Shown here: positions 36,586 to 44,617 of the stretch, one piece after another
Layout of the letters: each line of letters begins with the position of its first letter
How positions within the stretch are numbered: position 1 is the first letter of the stretch
Assembly (NCBI GenBank): GCA_022447525.1
Contig: JAKVBA010000028.1
Coordinates: 38,539-102,538, forward strand
Direction: 5' to 3'
From: Gammaproteobacteria bacterium
Lineage (GTDB): Bacteria; Pseudomonadota; Gammaproteobacteria; Arenicellales; Arenicellaceae
DNA length: 64,000 nt
Translations under genes and position numbers: made by a program
The notes under the pieces: generated by a model
Database searches by the model: none
What the model was told of the DNA's origin: nothing
The model's input: only the letters and a program-made list of their open reading frames with translations

Positions 36586-36912
36586 ATGAAATTAACTCAG
36601 CAAGTTATTGAGCTAATGTTTGAATTGAGCAGTATTGATGGGATAGATTCCAACAAGTACCTAAACAGTAACGGGGACCAGCTTCGAAGTAATTTACTCA
36701 ATTTATTTAATACTACTGAAAATACACAAGCACACGAGATTATTATTAATATCTTTAGTGAGGCAGGATGTCCTTGGTTCGGCACGATAGCAAGAGGCGA
36801 AGGGTTTGCTTATGAAGAATTAGTAAAAGTAGCTGAAATTCAAGAGGAAGGAAAGTTGATGAGCGATGATGCATTCATGGAGCTTTTGCCGGCCAACGGA
36901 CGGATTCACTAG
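36586..36912 (+). CDS. small unknown protein A2 (second copy)
   Basis: A 108-residue acidic paralogue of A1, beginning MKLTQQVIELMFELSSIDG and ending MSDDAFMELLPANGRIH; it has a few extra residues after position 19 and before the C-terminal block. An upstream in-frame ATG (36526) exists, but ATG 36586 matches the A1 start and has GAGG six bases upstream. It is divergent from B1 and convergent with B2, so the order A1>, <B1, A2>, <B2 is a tandem duplication of one convergent pair. No known family. Confidence 0.78.
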   Translation: MKLTQQVIELMFELSSIDGIDSNKYLNSNGDQLRSNLLNLFNTTENTQAHEIIINIFSEAGCPWFGTIARGEGFAYEELVKVAEIQEEGKLMSDDAFMELLPANGRIH

Positions 36913-36965
36913 TAATACCCAAGTCGCCATTAAAACGTCTATCAAAGAATGAGATGGCTTCTCAG

Positions 36966-37008
36966 TTGATTTCTGGGTTGATTTCTGGGTTGATTTCTGG
37001 GTTGATTT
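36966..37008. repeat. 12-bp tandem repeat between A2 and B2
   Basis: Three exact copies of ttgatttctggg (36966, 36978, 36990) and a partial fourth (37002-37008). The unit is a multiple of three, so a spurious frame here encodes repeated LISG. It lies where the A1/B1 copy has a terminator. Confidence 0.85.
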
Positions 37009-37136
37009 TTCGTTTAACTTCTAAAGCTAAAGCACATAAAATAATCTCCACAAGTCTGCTGTTCAGGCAGCTTAATCTCAAACAGCACGACAGGTGGGGC
37101 TCAATACTAAACCAACAAAATCACCTTTTGCTTAAT

Positions 37137-37478
37137 TTAATTCCAAAACGACTCTGACCCAATTCGCTCATCTAACTCAGCGTCTGATTCGAAGTAGGGA
37201 TCAGGTTCTAGGTCATCACTGGTGGACTTATAGGTCATATCCCCATTTTGAACATGTAGATTAACTTCCTTTAATAGGATATTGTAATATTTTATGACTC
37301 TAGAACTCGTGGTATTCAAATAACTTTGGTGCACATGTTTGAATACATTCAGTGAACTTAACTGAATAATAATCGAATCGTCTTCCTTTAAAGCTTGTGA
37401 ATATTTAGAAAGAAGCACCATGACCCTCGCTGGTAAGACCTTTGCTTCCACATCGTTTAAATCCTTGACAGTATTCAT
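37137..37478 (-). CDS. small unknown protein B2 (second copy)
   Basis: A 113-residue paralogue of B1. ATG 37478, with GGGG eight bases upstream, gives exactly the same distance (16 residues) to the shared VLP motif as in B1, so I prefer it to GTG 37487. The IQLSSLNVFKHVH block is identical in both copies. The C-terminal tail is unlike B1's and acidic (DDLEPDPYFESDAELDERIG). Upstream, 37538-37554 is a near-perfect palindrome (cagttgatcattaactg) that does not match the GTCA-N-TGAC sites. Confidence 0.77.
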   Translation of the reverse strand: MNTVKDLNDVEAKVLPARVMVLLSKYSQALKEDDSIIIQLSSLNVFKHVHQSYLNTTSSRVIKYYNILLKEVNLHVQNGDMTYKSTSDDLEPDPYFESDAELDERIGSESFWN

Positions 37479-37757
37479 GTCAAACACCCCATTGTTTTAG
37501 TCCTTTTGACCTCTCTGTAATCAAGGCACATGCAGAACAGTTGATCATTAACTGCGTTGCTCTGCGGCAGTGGGAGTGTACTTTGCTTCCTGCTTTGTTT
37601 CTAAGTCACCATATCCATGTAATGACCGTACTTCAAAGCGGTTCGCCATCCTTTTTCTAGCAGCTCGCCAGAACTTATCAATTCAGGCTGAATTTAACCA
37701 GCCTGAAAAATGAAAAAAACAGATTATTACTCTTTGTTAGACAAAATGACTGCCAAC

Positions 37758-39515
37758 TTAGCGCTTTCTGGGAATATATAGGTCGGTAATAGTACCTTCA
37801 TAAACCTCGGCAGCCATCGCTACGCTTTCTGAGAGCGTAGGATGAGGGTGTATCGTCAAGCCAATATCGGTTGCGTCGGATCCCATTTCTATCGCTAGAG
37901 CAACTTCGGCTATTAGATCGCCAGCATTCTGGCCGACAATACCGCCCCCAATCACCTTATGAGTTTTGGGATCAAATAGTAATTTAGTTTTACCCTCGGT
38001 ACGATCATTGCCAATAGCTCTACCTGAAGCGGCCCAAGGAAAAGCACCAACTTCGTAATCTATATCCTGACGTTTTGCTTCTGTCTCAGTGAGTCCCACC
38101 CAGGCTATCTCTGGGTCTGTGTAGGCAACTGAAGGAATCACAGATGCTTCAAAACCACTCTTTCTGCCAGCACAGACCTCAGCGGCTACCTTTGCCTCAT
38201 GCGTAGCCTTATGGGCAAGCATGGGCTGGCCAACTATATCGCCAATAGCGAAAATATGCCCGACATTGGTTCGCATTTGGTTATCAACCGCGATAAAACC
38301 GCGTTCATCTACATCAACACCTGCCTCTTCTGCATCGATTAAATCGCCATTTGGCCGTCGTCCAGTCGCAATGAGTACATAATCAAATATTTGTGAAGCT
38401 GGCCCCTTGCTACTATCTGCTTTAGTAAAATGTACAAGTATGCCGGCGTCTTTGACTTCAATGCTCTCAACCTTGGTGCCTGTCATTAGCTGTTTGACGA
38501 GTTTTGTCAGTCTCTTTTTCAATGGAGCAACTAGATCTTTGTCCGCGCCAGGTATTATTTCAGGCATAAATTCAACGATTGAGACCTCTGTACCCAACTC
38601 GCTATAAACTGTCGCCATTTCTAAACCGATGATTCCACCACCTACAATAAGCATAGTCTTGGGAATCTCTTTGAGTTCAAGCGCGCCAGTAGAGTCGATT
38701 ACCCTGGGATCATTGGTTTCAAATGCAGGTAGCACAGTAACACGTGACCCTGCTGCAATTATTGCTTGTTTGAAATTTATAGACTTTACGCCCTTGTTGG
38801 TCTCAACGCCAATAGTGTTGGGTGAGGTGAATTTGGCATATCCTTGAACTACATTTACTTTTCTAGCCTTGGCCATGCCAGTAAGTCCACCGGTTAGCTT
38901 TGCAATAACCGATTCTTTGAAATGACGCAACTTATCAATATCAATCTTTGGTTTGCCAAACGTAATGCCGTGTTTTTCCATAGCCCTGGCTTCTGAAATC
39001 ACAGCCGCTGAATGCAAAAGCGCTTTCGATGGAATGCAGCCTACGTTGAGGCATACACCACCCAAATTCGAATATTTCTCGATCAGTGTTACGTTCATTC
39101 CTAGATCTGCAGCTCTAAATGCGGCCGTGTAGCCTCCCGGCCCTGAACCAATAACAACGAGATCGGTTTGGTCGCTCTCAGCGGTTATCTTATTGTCAAC
39201 TTTGGTAGCGGACGATGGGGCTGATTTTGCTATGTCTTTTATATCTTTTGCTGGAGGAGGGCTAGGCTGGTCTGACTCAGATGCTTCTATCGTAAAAATC
39301 AGGTCGCCTTCGTTGATCTTTTCTCCGACGACAACATGGCATTGAGTAACTTTGCCTGAGCTAGGGCAGGGGATGTCCATTGATGCTTTATCACTCTCAA
39401 CCGTAAGTAGTGAATCATCCTTCGATACAGTTTGTTTAGGATCTACCAGTATCTCGATCACTTCAACATCACTAGCGCCACCCAAATCGGGTACTTTAAT
39501 TTCTACATTAGGCAT
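37758..39515 (-). CDS. lpdA: dihydrolipoamide dehydrogenase (E3) with N-terminal lipoyl domain
   Basis: Reoxidises dihydrolipoyl groups of the 2-oxoacid dehydrogenase complexes with NAD+. The 585 residues include an N-terminal lipoyl domain (1-80, lipoyl Lys43 in ESDKASMDIP) fused to the E3 body. FAD motif VIGSGPGGYTAAFRAAD; redox disulfide Cys155/Cys160 in GGVCLNVGCIPSKAL; NAD motif GGGIIGLEMA; FAIGDIVG; and the C-terminal HPHPTLSE with the catalytic His-Glu. Lipoyl-E3 fusions occur in Pseudomonas, Neisseria and related groups. It is the last gene of aceE-aceF-lpdA, 19 bp after aceF. Confidence 0.96.
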   Translation of the reverse strand: MPNVEIKVPDLGGASDVEVIEILVDPKQTVSKDDSLLTVESDKASMDIPCPSSGKVTQCHVVVGEKINEGDLIFTIEASESDQPSPPPAKDIKDIAKSAPSSATKVDNKITAESDQTDLVVIGSGPGGYTAAFRAADLGMNVTLIEKYSNLGGVCLNVGCIPSKALLHSAAVISEARAMEKHGITFGKPKIDIDKLRHFKESVIAKLTGGLTGMAKARKVNVVQGYAKFTSPNTIGVETNKGVKSINFKQAIIAAGSRVTVLPAFETNDPRVIDSTGALELKEIPKTMLIVGGGIIGLEMATVYSELGTEVSIVEFMPEIIPGADKDLVAPLKKRLTKLVKQLMTGTKVESIEVKDAGILVHFTKADSSKGPASQIFDYVLIATGRRPNGDLIDAEEAGVDVDERGFIAVDNQMRTNVGHIFAIGDIVGQPMLAHKATHEAKVAAEVCAGRKSGFEASVIPSVAYTDPEIAWVGLTETEAKRQDIDYEVGAFPWAASGRAIGNDRTEGKTKLLFDPKTHKVIGGGIVGQNAGDLIAEVALAIEMGSDATDIGLTIHPHPTLSESVAMAAEVYEGTITDLYIPRKR

Positions 39516-39534
39516 TATTATTAACTATGTGATT

Positions 39535-41676
39535 TTAAATGGTTAATCTTCTGACATCTTCTAACACAGCGGCGATGTGTCGAGTGAATCTTGCGGCCTC
39601 AGCGCCATCAATTACTCGATGGTCGTATGACAGACTTAATGGCAGCATCATGCCGGGGATAAACTCTGCGCCGTTCCATACCGGTTTAACTTGACTACGA
39701 GCGACTCCAAGAATCGCTACTTCCGGTGTGTTAACGATAGGCGTAAACGAAGTGCCACCGATGCCTCCCAAGCTAGAAATAGTAAAGCAGGCGCCACTCA
39801 TATCATTCATAGTTAGCTTTTTATCCCGCGCTTTTTGCGCTAACTCTCCCATCTCTTTGGCGAGTTGAGCAACAGACTTAGTGTCTGCATTTCGGATAAC
39901 AGGGACAACCAAACCGTTTGGCGTGTCTACAGCGATGCCGATGTGAAAGTACTTTTTAAGAATTAAGTTTTCACCGCCTTGCTCAAGCGAACTATTGAAT
40001 TGCGGATAGGCCTGCAATGCGTTCACAACCGCTTTTACAATAAAGGCAAGCGGAGAGAGCTTTGTATCTTTCTTTTGTGCCTTATATTCCGCGTTTAATT
40101 GCTTGCGGAATTCCTCCAAGTTTGAAATGTTGGTCTCATCGTTGTGTGTTACGTGCGGTACGTTTAGCCAAGATCTATGTAGGTTAGTAGCAGTGACACG
40201 TTTTATTTTATTTAAAGGCGAGACTTCTATTTCACCATATTTACTGAAGTCTTGAGCAGGTACCTCTGGTATACCACTACCCGTTAAACTCTGACTGGAC
40301 TGCGAAGGGATATTAGTCAACACACCTTTTACGAATGCCTTGACGTCCTCGTGTACTATGCGGTTTTTGCGGCCGCTACCCTTAACTTTTGACAAATCCA
40401 CCCCTAATTCACGGGCGTACCTTCTGACCGACGGGGATGCATGAGACGGGCTGTTTGCAGGAGCTGTAGCTTGTGTGTTGTTTGTGGTCGAGGGTGCAAC
40501 ACCTGGAGTAGGCGAAGGCGTAGAGCTTGTTCCTGCTTTTTCTGTGGTAGGAGATGGTGTTTCTACCGATTTTGACGTGACGGACGAGCTCGAAGTAGTG
40601 ATAGTGCTTGTTACCATTGCTATGGTGGTTCCTTCTGTAACCTCATCGTCTACTGACACCTGAATACTTGAAATTACCCCGGCTACAGTGGAAGGAACAT
40701 CCATGCTGGCTTTATCACTCTCTAAAGTGATGAGTGAATCATCAATACTTACCTCGTCACCAACCGTTACTAAAATTTCAACGACTTTTGCAGAATCGCC
40801 GCCGATATCTGGAATACTAACTGGTACAAGTTCATTAGCTTGCGAAGAAGCCTCGGTACTTACTTTTTCTGTAGAACTTGTTTCACCTTTACTATCTTCG
40901 TCGCTTGAATTAGGGGCGAGCGATGTACTTAATGTTGATTCTGCCACCTCGAGCTCAATGAGCAGATCTCCTTCGCTGACATCCTGGTCGATTGCAATTG
41001 AGATTGCCTTCACCAATCCTGATTGAGGACAAGGAACGTCCATGCTAGCTTTATCACTCTCGAGTGTGACGATTGGGTCTTCAGCGCTTATGTGATCGCC
41101 TACACTGACCAGAATTTCGATTACTTTCGCTGAGTCGGCGCCGATATCCGGCACTGCTATGGTTAGTACATTATTCTCGGACATTGCTTTGGTCTCGGTT
41201 TCTTGATGAGTTTCTGGTACCTGATTTTCTTTACTGTCAGCAGCTGAAGGTTGCTGACTTTCGGTGCTCATTAGTCCTGGTGACAGGTCTAATGATTGTT
41301 GCTCGATTTCTTTTTTACGATTTTTATTGGTCGCTTTCTTTGACTTTTCAGCTTGGGATTTTACAGTGCTGTTAGTTTCTACTGCCTGTTCTTGCTTATT
41401 GTCGCCTTTTGGCTTATTCGCTGTGCTGGTTGCTACCTCTGTTTCAAGTAACACCAAGGGTGTAGCTAAATTTATGTTTTCTTGTTCAGAGACAATGAAT
41501 TCGACAATTTTTCCATCTCTGGTAGATGGAAGTTCAAGTTGTCTCTTGCCACTCAAGACAATAAAAAGTGGGTCGCCTTTTTTTATGTAGTCTCCTTCTT
41601 TGCATGCAAACGAGATAATTTTAGCTTGACGGTAAGCGCTCGCTTCTGGTGCGGTCAGCTCTACATATTTGATCAT
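39535..41676 (-). CDS. aceF: dihydrolipoamide acetyltransferase (pyruvate dehydrogenase E2)
   Basis: Core of the pyruvate dehydrogenase complex, transferring acetyl groups to CoA. The 713 residues are arranged as a degenerate lipoyl-like domain (1-80), two canonical lipoyl domains (Lys209 and Lys322, both in ESDKASMDVP), Ser/Thr/Pro-rich linkers, an E1/E3-binding domain (SPSVRRYARELGVDLSKVKG) and the catalytic domain ending with the active-site DHRVIDG (His686). In the first domain the position of the lipoyl lysine (Lys44) is kept but its surroundings read LSGKRQLELPS instead of ESDKASMDVP. It lies 61 bp after aceE. Confidence 0.95.
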   Translation of the reverse strand: MIKYVELTAPEASAYRQAKIISFACKEGDYIKKGDPLFIVLSGKRQLELPSTRDGKIVEFIVSEQENINLATPLVLLETEVATSTANKPKGDNKQEQAVETNSTVKSQAEKSKKATNKNRKKEIEQQSLDLSPGLMSTESQQPSAADSKENQVPETHQETETKAMSENNVLTIAVPDIGADSAKVIEILVSVGDHISAEDPIVTLESDKASMDVPCPQSGLVKAISIAIDQDVSEGDLLIELEVAESTLSTSLAPNSSDEDSKGETSSTEKVSTEASSQANELVPVSIPDIGGDSAKVVEILVTVGDEVSIDDSLITLESDKASMDVPSTVAGVISSIQVSVDDEVTEGTTIAMVTSTITTSSSSVTSKSVETPSPTTEKAGTSSTPSPTPGVAPSTTNNTQATAPANSPSHASPSVRRYARELGVDLSKVKGSGRKNRIVHEDVKAFVKGVLTNIPSQSSQSLTGSGIPEVPAQDFSKYGEIEVSPLNKIKRVTATNLHRSWLNVPHVTHNDETNISNLEEFRKQLNAEYKAQKKDTKLSPLAFIVKAVVNALQAYPQFNSSLEQGGENLILKKYFHIGIAVDTPNGLVVPVIRNADTKSVAQLAKEMGELAQKARDKKLTMNDMSGACFTISSLGGIGGTSFTPIVNTPEVAILGVARSQVKPVWNGAEFIPGMMLPLSLSYDHRVIDGAEAARFTRHIAAVLEDVRRLTI

Positions 41677-41737
41677 TAACTTAGCCCTTTGGTACTACTC
41701 TTTATAGTAACTAGCAGTTAAATCGCTCGTCGCCAGT

Positions 41738-44413
41738 TTAAAGCGTATCGGGCGACGGTTTTTCGGGGTCGATATTAAACTGTTTGATGGCTTTATTCAC
41801 TATTTTGGCATCGATGCTGCCGTCTTCAAAAAGAGCCGAGAGAGCAGCGACCGTGATAAACTCATGATTAACTTCAAAATGACTACGAAGTTGTTGGCGA
41901 TCATCACTACGACCAAAGCCATCTGTACCCAGTACTACAAAACGACTAGGCACAAACTCACGAATTTGATCAGCGTATGATTTCATATAGTCAGTTGCTG
42001 CTATTACTGGGCCTGTTTGGTCCTGCAGACATTGTTCTACATAACTTAGTTTGGGTTTTTTAGTTGGATGCAGCATGTTCCATCGTTGGATCGCTAAGCC
42101 TTCTCGACGTAGTTCATTGATGCTGGTAGCACTCCAAACATTTGTGGCTACGCCATACTCGTTCTCTAACACCTCGGCTGCTTGTATACACTCATTGAGA
42201 ATTGTGCCAGAACCGATAAGTTGGACTGTGGCAGTCTGCCCATCATCTTTGCTGCTTTTGGAAAGCTGATACAAGCCTTTCAGAATACCTTCTTCGATAC
42301 CTTCGGGCATTTCAGGGTGGGCGTAATTTTCATTCATTACCGTTAGGTAGTAAAAAATATTTTCTTGCTCAGCGTACATCCTACGTAGTCCATCCTGAAC
42401 GATGACGGCTAGTTCATATGAATAAGCTGGATCATATGAAATACAATTGGGGATGGTTGCTGCCTGTAGATGTGAATGACCATCTTGGTGTTGCAAACCT
42501 TCGCCGGCAAGGGTAGTTCTCCCCGCAGTACCGCCAACTAAAAAGCCTCTAGCCTGCATATCGCCAGCGGCCCATGCTAAATCACCGATACGCTGAAAGC
42601 CAAACATTGAGTAGTAGATGTAAAAAGGAATCATCGGCAACTCATTGGTCGAATATGAAGTTGCAGCAGCAATCCATGAAGACATTGCTCCAGCTTCATT
42701 GATGCCTTCTTCCAAAACTTGACCTTTTTGATCCTCGCGGTAATACATCAATTGGTCGGAGTCTTCCGGTTCGTATTTTTGACCTTCGCTAGCGTAGATT
42801 CCGATTTGCCTGAAAAGGCCTTCCATACCAAACGTTCTTGCCTCATCGGGCACGATGGGTACAACTTTGTCTTTCAAATTTTTGTCGCGGATCAGCGTAG
42901 AGAGAATTCGGACAAAAGCCATTGTGGTGGAAAACTCTCGATCTCCAGAAGACTCAAGTAGTTTAGAAAAGACCTCTAATTCGGGTACTTTTAGCTTGTT
43001 TGACGAATTGGGTCGAGCCGGTAGGTAACCACCTAGTGCGGCTCTTCTTGCGTGGAGGTATTTAATTTCTGGCGAGTCTGGATCTGGCTTGATGTAGTCC
43101 AAGTTTTTTAATTGCTCGTCCGATACAGGGATTTTAAAGCGGTTTCTGAACACATTCAGTGATTCCAAATCCATTTTCTTTTGTTGGTGAGACGTATTTT
43201 GACCCTGTCCAGCTTCTCCCATACCGAGACCTTTTACGGTTTTGGCAAGTATTACTGTTGGTTGACCAGAGTGTTTAACCGCAGCTCGGTAAGCGGCGTA
43301 TACTTTATCGGTGTCGTGTCCACCTCTAGCCATTAACTCTAGATCTTGGTCACTCATATGAGCGACCATTGCTTTGAGCTCAGGTGTGTTCCAAAAGTTT
43401 TCTCTGATGTATGCTCCGCCTTTGGCCTTAAAGGCCTGATATTCTCCATCAACACATTCCTGCATACGTTTCTGTAAGACACCATCGTGATCTTTTTCAA
43501 GAAGAATATCCCATTGCGAGCCCCAAATTACTTTGATCACGTTCCATCCCGCACCCCTAAATTCAGACTCTAATTCTTGGATTATTTTGCCATTTCCGCG
43601 AACTGGTCCATCAAGTCTTTGAAGATTACAGTTGATAACAAAGACCAGATTGTCGAGTTTTTCACGTCCAGCTAGTCCTAGGGCACCTCTGGACTCAGGC
43701 TCATCCATCTCACCATCCCCTAGAAAAGCCCAAACTTTTCTATTTTCGGCTTTTATAAGCTCACGATTTTCCAGATATTTTTGAAATCTGGCTTGGTAGA
43801 TAGCCATAATCGGCCCCAAGCCCATGGAAACCGTAGGAAACTGCCAAAACTCAGGCATTAACCAAGGGTGAGGGTAAGAAGATAAACCATTACCTCCAAC
43901 TTCCTGTCTGAAGTTGTCGAGTTGTTCCTCGCTAAGTCTGCCTTCTAAGAATGCTCTAGCATACATGCCTGGCGCGGAATGACCCTGATAATAAATCATA
44001 TCACCACCGTGATCAGCTGATCTGGCTCGCCAAAAATGGTTAAAACCGATTTCATACAAAACAGCAGCAGAAGCATAACTGGCGATATGTCCACCGTACT
44101 CGGTACTTATTTTGTTTGCTCTTAGAACCATGGCTGCTGCGTTCCAACGAATCATCGAGCGAATCTTGAATTCGATCTGACGATCAGCGGGAAGGGCAGG
44201 CTGAGTTTCAACAGGAATCGTATTGATGTATGGGGTGTTTAGCCCATAAGGAAGTTGAGCTCCTGCCTCTCTGGCTTCGTCAGCGAGTTGTTTTAGTAGA
44301 AACTTGGCTCTTTCTGATCCGTCGTTTTCGATAACGCTTTTTAATGCATCGATCCATTCTTTTGTTTCTATTTGATCAATATCAACTAGCTGACTATTAT
44401 TTTCTGAGCTCAT
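41738..44413 (-). CDS. aceE: pyruvate dehydrogenase E1, homodimeric type
   Basis: Thiamine-diphosphate-dependent decarboxylation of pyruvate and acetylation of lipoyl-E2. The 891 residues match AceE (887 in E. coli). The ThDP motif is GDGEMDEPESRGAL then NLVFVINCNLQRLDG; YYQGHSAPGMYARAFLEGRL, LAKTVKGLGMGEAGQGQN and GGTAGRTTLAGEGLQHQDG are signatures. ATG 44413 starts it. It is the first gene of the complex operon; a GATAAT-like triple hexamer lies about 70-90 bp upstream. Confidence 0.97.
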   Translation of the reverse strand: MSSENNSQLVDIDQIETKEWIDALKSVIENDGSERAKFLLKQLADEAREAGAQLPYGLNTPYINTIPVETQPALPADRQIEFKIRSMIRWNAAAMVLRANKISTEYGGHIASYASAAVLYEIGFNHFWRARSADHGGDMIYYQGHSAPGMYARAFLEGRLSEEQLDNFRQEVGGNGLSSYPHPWLMPEFWQFPTVSMGLGPIMAIYQARFQKYLENRELIKAENRKVWAFLGDGEMDEPESRGALGLAGREKLDNLVFVINCNLQRLDGPVRGNGKIIQELESEFRGAGWNVIKVIWGSQWDILLEKDHDGVLQKRMQECVDGEYQAFKAKGGAYIRENFWNTPELKAMVAHMSDQDLELMARGGHDTDKVYAAYRAAVKHSGQPTVILAKTVKGLGMGEAGQGQNTSHQQKKMDLESLNVFRNRFKIPVSDEQLKNLDYIKPDPDSPEIKYLHARRAALGGYLPARPNSSNKLKVPELEVFSKLLESSGDREFSTTMAFVRILSTLIRDKNLKDKVVPIVPDEARTFGMEGLFRQIGIYASEGQKYEPEDSDQLMYYREDQKGQVLEEGINEAGAMSSWIAAATSYSTNELPMIPFYIYYSMFGFQRIGDLAWAAGDMQARGFLVGGTAGRTTLAGEGLQHQDGHSHLQAATIPNCISYDPAYSYELAVIVQDGLRRMYAEQENIFYYLTVMNENYAHPEMPEGIEEGILKGLYQLSKSSKDDGQTATVQLIGSGTILNECIQAAEVLENEYGVATNVWSATSINELRREGLAIQRWNMLHPTKKPKLSYVEQCLQDQTGPVIAATDYMKSYADQIREFVPSRFVVLGTDGFGRSDDRQQLRSHFEVNHEFITVAALSALFEDGSIDAKIVNKAIKQFNIDPEKPSPDTL

Positions 44414-44481
44414 GATTCTTGCGATTTGGGTGATGAGAGACGGGTTTTTGAAATCCGTTAAATCTGCCTTTTATTTGCGAC

Positions 44482-44499
44482 GTGAATGATAATGATAAG
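44482..44499. promoter_or_regulatory. possible Fur-box-like hexamer array upstream of aceE
   Basis: gtgaat, gataat, gataag are three adjacent hexamers resembling the GATAAT units of Fur sites, 69-86 bp before the aceE start. Only the left 11 positions fit the classical 19-bp palindrome. It may be chance in AT-rich DNA. I saw no PdhR-type AATTGGT-N3-ACCAATT site. Confidence 0.25.
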
Positions 44500-44565
44500 T
44501 TTGGTAAATGTAAACTGTAATGTGTAATTTTATTACGTTTTTATCAGAGGAAATTTGCCTCAGTA

Positions 44566-44594
44566 TAAAAAAAGAGCGCTATTTGCGCTCTTTT
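44566..44594 (-). terminator. intrinsic terminator of maeB
   Basis: aaaagagcgc (44570-44579) and gcgctctttt (44585-44594) form a perfect 10-bp stem with a 5-nt loop. On the minus strand it runs into a U-tract. It follows the maeB stop by 24 bp. Confidence 0.85.
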
Positions 44595-44617
44595 AAAAAG
44601 TTAAATAATCCGATTGA

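Noticed and set aside
36954..37157. 67-codon frame with repeated LISG peptide
   Set aside because: It arises from the 12-bp tandem repeat read in one frame, has no ribosome site, and the part after the repeat resembles no protein.
35356..37478. A/B as a classical toxin-antitoxin or CRISPR-associated system
   Set aside because: The genes are convergent, not an operon, lack recognisable toxin or nuclease motifs, and no spacer-repeat array is present.
37682..37707. Inverted repeat ttcaggctg/cagcctgaa as the lpdA terminator
   Set aside because: The stem is good, but there is no U-tract on the minus strand where lpdA transcription would end; the A-rich side is on the wrong flank.
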